Below are positions 60,494-64,000 of a DNA stretch of 64,000 bases, piece after piece. Location of the stretch: assembly GCA_036513415.1 (NCBI GenBank), contig DATBZA010000039.1, positions 1-64,000 of the forward strand, given 5' to 3'. Positions within the stretch are counted from its first letter, which is position 1, and each line of letters begins with the position of its first letter. This DNA comes from 40CM-4-68-19 sp036513415 (GTDB lineage Bacteria > Myxococcota > Myxococcia > Myxococcales > 40CM-4-68-19). The notes beneath the pieces are model-generated. The model searched no databases, was not told where the DNA came from, and saw only the letters and a program-made list of their open reading frames with translations. The position numbers were made by a program, and so were the translations under genes.

Positions 60494-62962
60494 GTGCAGG
60501 ACCGGTACGACCCGAAGTCGATCGAGCCACGCTGGCAGGAACACTGGGCAAAGAAAGACCTCTTTCGCGCGGGGGCGCGCCCCGGCGCCCCGAAGAAGTA
60601 CGTCCTTGCGATGCTGCCGTACCCGTCGGGCGAAATGCACATGGGGCACGCGCGCGTGTACTGCATCACCGACGTGCTCGCCCGCTATGCGCGCAAGCGG
60701 GGCTTCGACGTCCTGCATCCGTTCGGTTGGGACTCTTTCGGCCTGCCCGCGGAGAACGCCGCCATCAAGGAAGGGGTCCATCCGGCGGAGCGGACTCCGC
60801 GCAACATCGCCTCGTTCAAGAGTGACGTGATCTCGCTCGGCATCTCGATCGACTGGTCCACCGAGCTCTCCACCTCCGATCCCGAGTACTACCGCTGGAA
60901 CCAGTGGTTCTTCCTCCGCATGCTCGAGCGCGGCCTGGTCTACCGGCGGCGGGCGAAGGTCAACTTCTGCCCGAGCTGCAACACCGTCCTCGCCAACGAG
61001 CAGGTGGAAGAGGGCCGCTGCTGGCGCTGCGGGAGCGTGGTCGTCGAGCGGGAGATCCCGGAGTGGGCCTTCCGCATCACCGCCTACGCGGACAAGCTGC
61101 TCGAGGGGCTGAACCGCATCGACTGGCCTGAGCGCGTCGTCGCCATGCAGCGCAACTGGATCGGGCGCTCCGACGGCCTGGAGATCGACTTCGCCGTGAA
61201 GGGCGCCCGGAGGAAGACCTTCCGCGTCTTCACCACCCGGGCGGACACGATCTACGGCGCGACGTACATCGCGGCCGCTCCCGACCACCCGCTGGTGATG
61301 GATCTGGCGCCGGAGGCCAAGAAAGCCGAGTTGCAGGCGTTCGCCGAGAAGGTGCGCCGCGCCACCAAGGAGGTGGGGGAGGGCGCCCAGGCGGCGGAGA
61401 AGGAGGGCCTCGACACCGGTATCCGGGCGAAGAACCCGTTCACCGGCAAGGAGATCCCCGTCTGGGTCGCCAACTTCGTGCTCTCGGGCTACGGCACCGG
61501 CGCGGTGATGGCGGTGCCCGCGCACGACCAGCGCGACCATGAGTTCGCGCAGAAGTACGGGCTGCCGATCGTCCCGGTGGTGCGGCCCGCCGACGAGTCC
61601 GAGCCGCCCAAGGACAAGGCGTACACCGACTACGGCGTGCTCTTCGATTCGGGCGAGTTCTCCGGCATGCCTTCGGAGCAGGCCCGACTCGCCATCGCCG
61701 CGGAGGCGCAGCGGCGGGGAATCGGAAAGCCGGCGGTGAACTACCATCTGCGCGACTGGGGCGTGTCCCGGCAGCGCTACTGGGGAACGCCGATCCCGAT
61801 CGTGTACTGCCCGAAGGACGACCCGGAGGGAAAGGGCATCCCGGTCCCGGACTCGCAGCTGCCGGTGGAGCTGCCGGACATCGACGTCAAGGAGGTGCTC
61901 ACCGGCATGGGGGACCCGCCGCTCGCGAAGGTGGCCTCGTGGGTGAACACGGAGTGTCCCATCTGCGGTGGCCCGGCGCGCCGGGAGGCCGAGACGATGG
62001 ACACCTTCGTCGATTCGGCCTGGTACTGGGCGCGCTATCTCGACCCGCACAACTCGCGCGAGCCGTTCTCGCGGGCGAAAGCGGACCGCTGGCTGCCGGT
62101 GGACGTGTACGTCGGCGGGCCCGAGCACGCCGTGTTGCACCTGCTCTACTTCCGCTTCTGGACCAAGGTGATGCAGGAGCTCGGGCTGTGCGGGATCGAC
62201 GAGCCGGCGCAGAAGCTCGTCACCCAGGGGATCGTCAAGGGGCGCGACGGCGAGAAGATGTCGAAGAGCAAGGGCAACGTGGTCTCGCCCCGCGAGATCA
62301 TCGAGGAGTTCGGCGCCGACACCGCGCGCCTGTTCATCCTCTTCGCCGCGCCGGCGGAGAAGGACATGGACTGGTCCGACGAGCAAGTGCAGGGGCAGCA
62401 CCGCTTCCTCGGCCGCGTCTGGCGGCTCGTCCAGGCCAGCCTCCCCAGGATCGCGGGCGTGAAGGCGGGCGGAGCGCCGGACGAACTGAGGCGAAGGACC
62501 CACAAGACGATCCTGAAGGTGACGCAGCAGCTCGAGCGGCTTCAGTTCAACACGGCGATCTCGTCCTTGATGGAGCTGTCGAACGCGGCGATGGACTGGA
62601 CGGGCGAGCCGGGCTCCCTGCGAGAGTCCCTCGAGGTGCTCGTGCAGCTGCTCTCGCCGCTTGCTCCGCACGTCGCCGAGGAGCTGTGGCGCGAGCTAGG
62701 ACACGAAGCCGACGGGGTGGAGCTGGGGGTGTCGCCGTGGCCGGTGGCCGATCCTGCCCTGGTGATCGATGACGCCTACCAGATGGCGGTCCAGGTGAAC
62801 GGCAAGCTGCGCGGCGAGGTGCAGGTGGCGGCGAGCGCCGACGACGCCGAGATTCGCGACATGGCCGCGCGAGATCCCAAGGTGGCGGGCTGGCTGCAAG
62901 GGAAGACCGTGAAGAAGGTGGTCGTGGTCCCCAAGCGGCTGGTGAACTTTGTCGTCGCTTGA
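60494..62962 (+). CDS. leuS: Leucyl-tRNA synthetase
   Basis: An 822-residue class I synthetase. The HIGH signature is in PYPSGEMHMGHARV, KMSKS in DGEKMSKSKGNVV, with a zinc-like CPSCNTVLANEQ, the editing domain in the middle (TRADTIYGATYIAAAPDHP) and a C-terminal anticodon part ending in VNGKLRGEV. GTG 60494 starts the family sequence and follows AAGGAG by 9 bases. A -10 box TAGAAT (60462-60467) lies upstream without a clear -35. Confidence 0.97.
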   Translation: MQDRYDPKSIEPRWQEHWAKKDLFRAGARPGAPKKYVLAMLPYPSGEMHMGHARVYCITDVLARYARKRGFDVLHPFGWDSFGLPAENAAIKEGVHPAERTPRNIASFKSDVISLGISIDWSTELSTSDPEYYRWNQWFFLRMLERGLVYRRRAKVNFCPSCNTVLANEQVEEGRCWRCGSVVVEREIPEWAFRITAYADKLLEGLNRIDWPERVVAMQRNWIGRSDGLEIDFAVKGARRKTFRVFTTRADTIYGATYIAAAPDHPLVMDLAPEAKKAELQAFAEKVRRATKEVGEGAQAAEKEGLDTGIRAKNPFTGKEIPVWVANFVLSGYGTGAVMAVPAHDQRDHEFAQKYGLPIVPVVRPADESEPPKDKAYTDYGVLFDSGEFSGMPSEQARLAIAAEAQRRGIGKPAVNYHLRDWGVSRQRYWGTPIPIVYCPKDDPEGKGIPVPDSQLPVELPDIDVKEVLTGMGDPPLAKVASWVNTECPICGGPARREAETMDTFVDSAWYWARYLDPHNSREPFSRAKADRWLPVDVYVGGPEHAVLHLLYFRFWTKVMQELGLCGIDEPAQKLVTQGIVKGRDGEKMSKSKGNVVSPREIIEEFGADTARLFILFAAPAEKDMDWSDEQVQGQHRFLGRVWRLVQASLPRIAGVKAGGAPDELRRRTHKTILKVTQQLERLQFNTAISSLMELSNAAMDWTGEPGSLRESLEVLVQLLSPLAPHVAEELWRELGHEADGVELGVSPWPVADPALVIDDAYQMAVQVNGKLRGEVQVAASADDAEIRDMAARDPKVAGWLQGKTVKKVVVVPKRLVNFVVA

Positions 62963-63443
62963 GAGGAGGCGGCACCGCCCGGCAATCGGGCTGCTGCTCG
63001 CGGCCGCGCTGGGCTGCGGTTACGCGCCCGTGCGCGGCAAGGCGGCGCAGGGGCTGCGCGTCGCTCCCGTCAAGAACAACACCGCTCAGGCCGAGGCCGG
63101 GGGCATCTTCGCCTCCGAGCTGCGGCGCGAGCTGGCCGGACGAGGCCGCCTGGAGCCGGAAGGATCCAGCGCGCCGGAGCTGGCGGCGGAGCTGGTCGCG
63201 CTGCGGTCACTGCCCAGCGGGGTGGGTGCGGAAGGGGGAGCCGCGTCGTACCGGGTGGACGCCGAGCTGCGGGTGCGGGCCCCCGGGTACGAGGATGCGG
63301 TGGTCGGTGGCGAGGACTATTTGACCGGCGTGGACGTCCTCGGCACGGAAGCGAATCGCCGCGCTGCGCTGCGCAGGCTGGCGAGGGCTCTGGCTGCCGA
63401 GGCGATCGAACGCTACGAGGTCAACGAGCGCTTCAGCCGCTAG
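62949..63443 (+). CDS. lptE: LptE-like LPS-assembly lipoprotein
   Basis: A 164-residue lipoprotein. After a basic start comes the signal LLLAAALGCGYAPVRG; the cysteine is followed by GY, as usual for LptE. The rest has the LptE sequence of FASELRRELAGRGRLEPEG and DYLTGVDVLGTEANRRAALR. LptE plugs LptD in the outer membrane. The position after leuS is conserved in Proteobacteria. TTG 62949 overlaps leuS; a later non-ATG start is possible. Confidence 0.8.
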   Translation: MSSLERRRHRPAIGLLLAAALGCGYAPVRGKAAQGLRVAPVKNNTAQAEAGGIFASELRRELAGRGRLEPEGSSAPELAAELVALRSLPSGVGAEGGAASYRVDAELRVRAPGYEDAVVGGEDYLTGVDVLGTEANRRAALRRLARALAAEAIERYEVNERFSR

Positions 63444-63474
63444 CCGCGGCTACAAACCAGGTCATGAGACGCGT

Positions 63475-63750
63475 TTACTGAGCCGGGGTCGCCTGCTGCG
63501 AGGCGGCCCTCGTCAACCGCGAGATGCGCCGCGCGGCCTGACCCTTGTGGATGACGCCCTTGGACGCCGCCTTGGCGATCTGGCGGACCGCGGCGGCGAG
63601 CTCCTGCTTGGTCTTCGCCGGATCGCCGGAGGCCGCCGCCTCGCGGAATTTGCGGACGCTGGTGCGCAGGGTGGAAAGGACGTGCGCGTTGCGGATTCGG
63701 TGCTTCTGCGCCTGCCGGTTCTGCTTCTCTGCCGAACGGGTATTGGCCAC
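63475..63750 (-). CDS. rpsT: 30S ribosomal protein S20
   Basis: A 91-residue basic helical protein. ANTRSAEKQNRQAQKHRIRN opens the S20 family and SKGVIHKGQAARRISRLTR is the conserved end. It binds 16S rRNA. The start is GTG with GGAG 7 bases before. It converges on lptE. Confidence 0.96.
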   Translation of the reverse strand: MANTRSAEKQNRQAQKHRIRNAHVLSTLRTSVRKFREAAASGDPAKTKQELAAAVRQIAKAASKGVIHKGQAARRISRLTRAASQQATPAQ

Positions 63751-63798
63751 CGGGGACTCCAGGAAAAAAATGATTTTCTTTCTGCGGAAAGGCCGAGT

Positions 63799-63827
63799 CG
63801 GATAGCACCCGGGCCGTGCACTGTCAA
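63799..63827 (-). promoter_or_regulatory. Sigma-70 promoter of rpsT (minus strand)
   Basis: On the minus strand TTGACA (63827-63822), a 17-base spacer, TATCCG (63804-63799). The -35 box is perfect and the leader is about 40 bases. Confidence 0.75.
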
Positions 63828-64000
63828 CGCAGGACGACGCTGAGGAAATTTGCCGAGGGACACAGGTTTTCCACTGGGGTGTTCAACGCATGCGGCCATT
63901 GGCCGCGGACTGTCACAATGGGGCGCCACCCTGTTTTCGCGGTGACTCAAGCTCTTGTCAGAGCAGGTGTTTTTCAACGGCGCCAAATATGTCAAATCGA
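63828..64000. other. Intergenic end region, no gene seen
   Basis: No coding region can be supported in these 173 bases. A palindrome GCGGCCA-T-TGGCCGC lies at 63892-63906. The sequence probably carries the control region of a gene beyond the right edge. Confidence 0.4.

Noticed and set aside
63870..63880. TTTTCCACT as a DnaA box and replication origin
   Set aside because: It differs from the box consensus at two positions and stands alone. No origin genes (dnaA, dnaN, gyrB) are near.

Overview
The window is GC-rich bacterial chromosome. Gene order and gene style point to Myxococcota (Anaeromyxobacter or Myxococcus relatives). The order cmk-rpsA, yceD-rpmF-plsX-fabH-fabD-acpP-fabF-glyA-nrdR-ribD-ribE-ribBA-ribH-nusB, the many GTG and TTG starts coupled by 1-4 base overlaps, the cysteine-rich and InlB-like lipoproteins and the aa3-type oxidase cluster all fit. 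The taxon is an inference from these features, not a search result.

1-6.4 kb: the end of a dihydroxyacetone kinase gene, then a seven-gene minus-strand cytochrome c oxidase operon (two subunit III paralogues, subunit IV, a 53-residue CPVC micro-protein, subunits II and I, a diheme cytochrome c). A SCO copper chaperone gene diverges from it. 6.4-10.2 kb: a tight five-gene operon whose products all carry export signals: cupredoxin-like protein, Tat metallophosphoesterase, monoheme cytochrome c, Tat-exported SoxY-SoxZ fusion and rhodanese. It looks like a reduced or alternative periplasmic sulfur system, and paired 15-bp repeats lie upstream. 10.4-24.8 kb: an SDR, a small membrane protein, a repeat-containing lipoprotein, an MdtABC-type RND pump operon with its own outer-membrane channel, and small envelope proteins.

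25.0-25.5 kb: a peroxiredoxin gene with an in-frame TGA exactly where the peroxidatic cysteine codon should be. A perfect 7-bp stem with a GGACG loop begins 14 nt after the TGA, so this is a strong candidate selenoprotein. 25.6-31.9 kb: a PAS/GAF histidine kinase coupled to a MetE-like gene, a lipoprotein, and a STAS gene fused onto a truncated flavin reductase. 32-42 kb is accessory DNA rich in broken genes: a second, partial copy of the peroxiredoxin gene, a dinucleotide-binding fragment, a YCII fragment, an amber-interrupted DJ-1/PfpI gene, a probable frameshifted gene and an IS91-type transposase tail. Intact LysR, GlxA/AraC, SDR, methyltransferase and MBL-fold genes lie among them, with a four-helix-bundle (S23) gene framed by inverted repeats.

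42.5-64 kb is housekeeping: cmk-rpsA, fatty-acid and phospholipid initiation, glyA-nrdR, riboflavin synthesis and nusB, asnS and leuS from a divergent promoter, lptE and rpsT. No tRNA, rRNA or CRISPR array was recognised. Function calls rest on motifs and remembered family features, since no search could be run.
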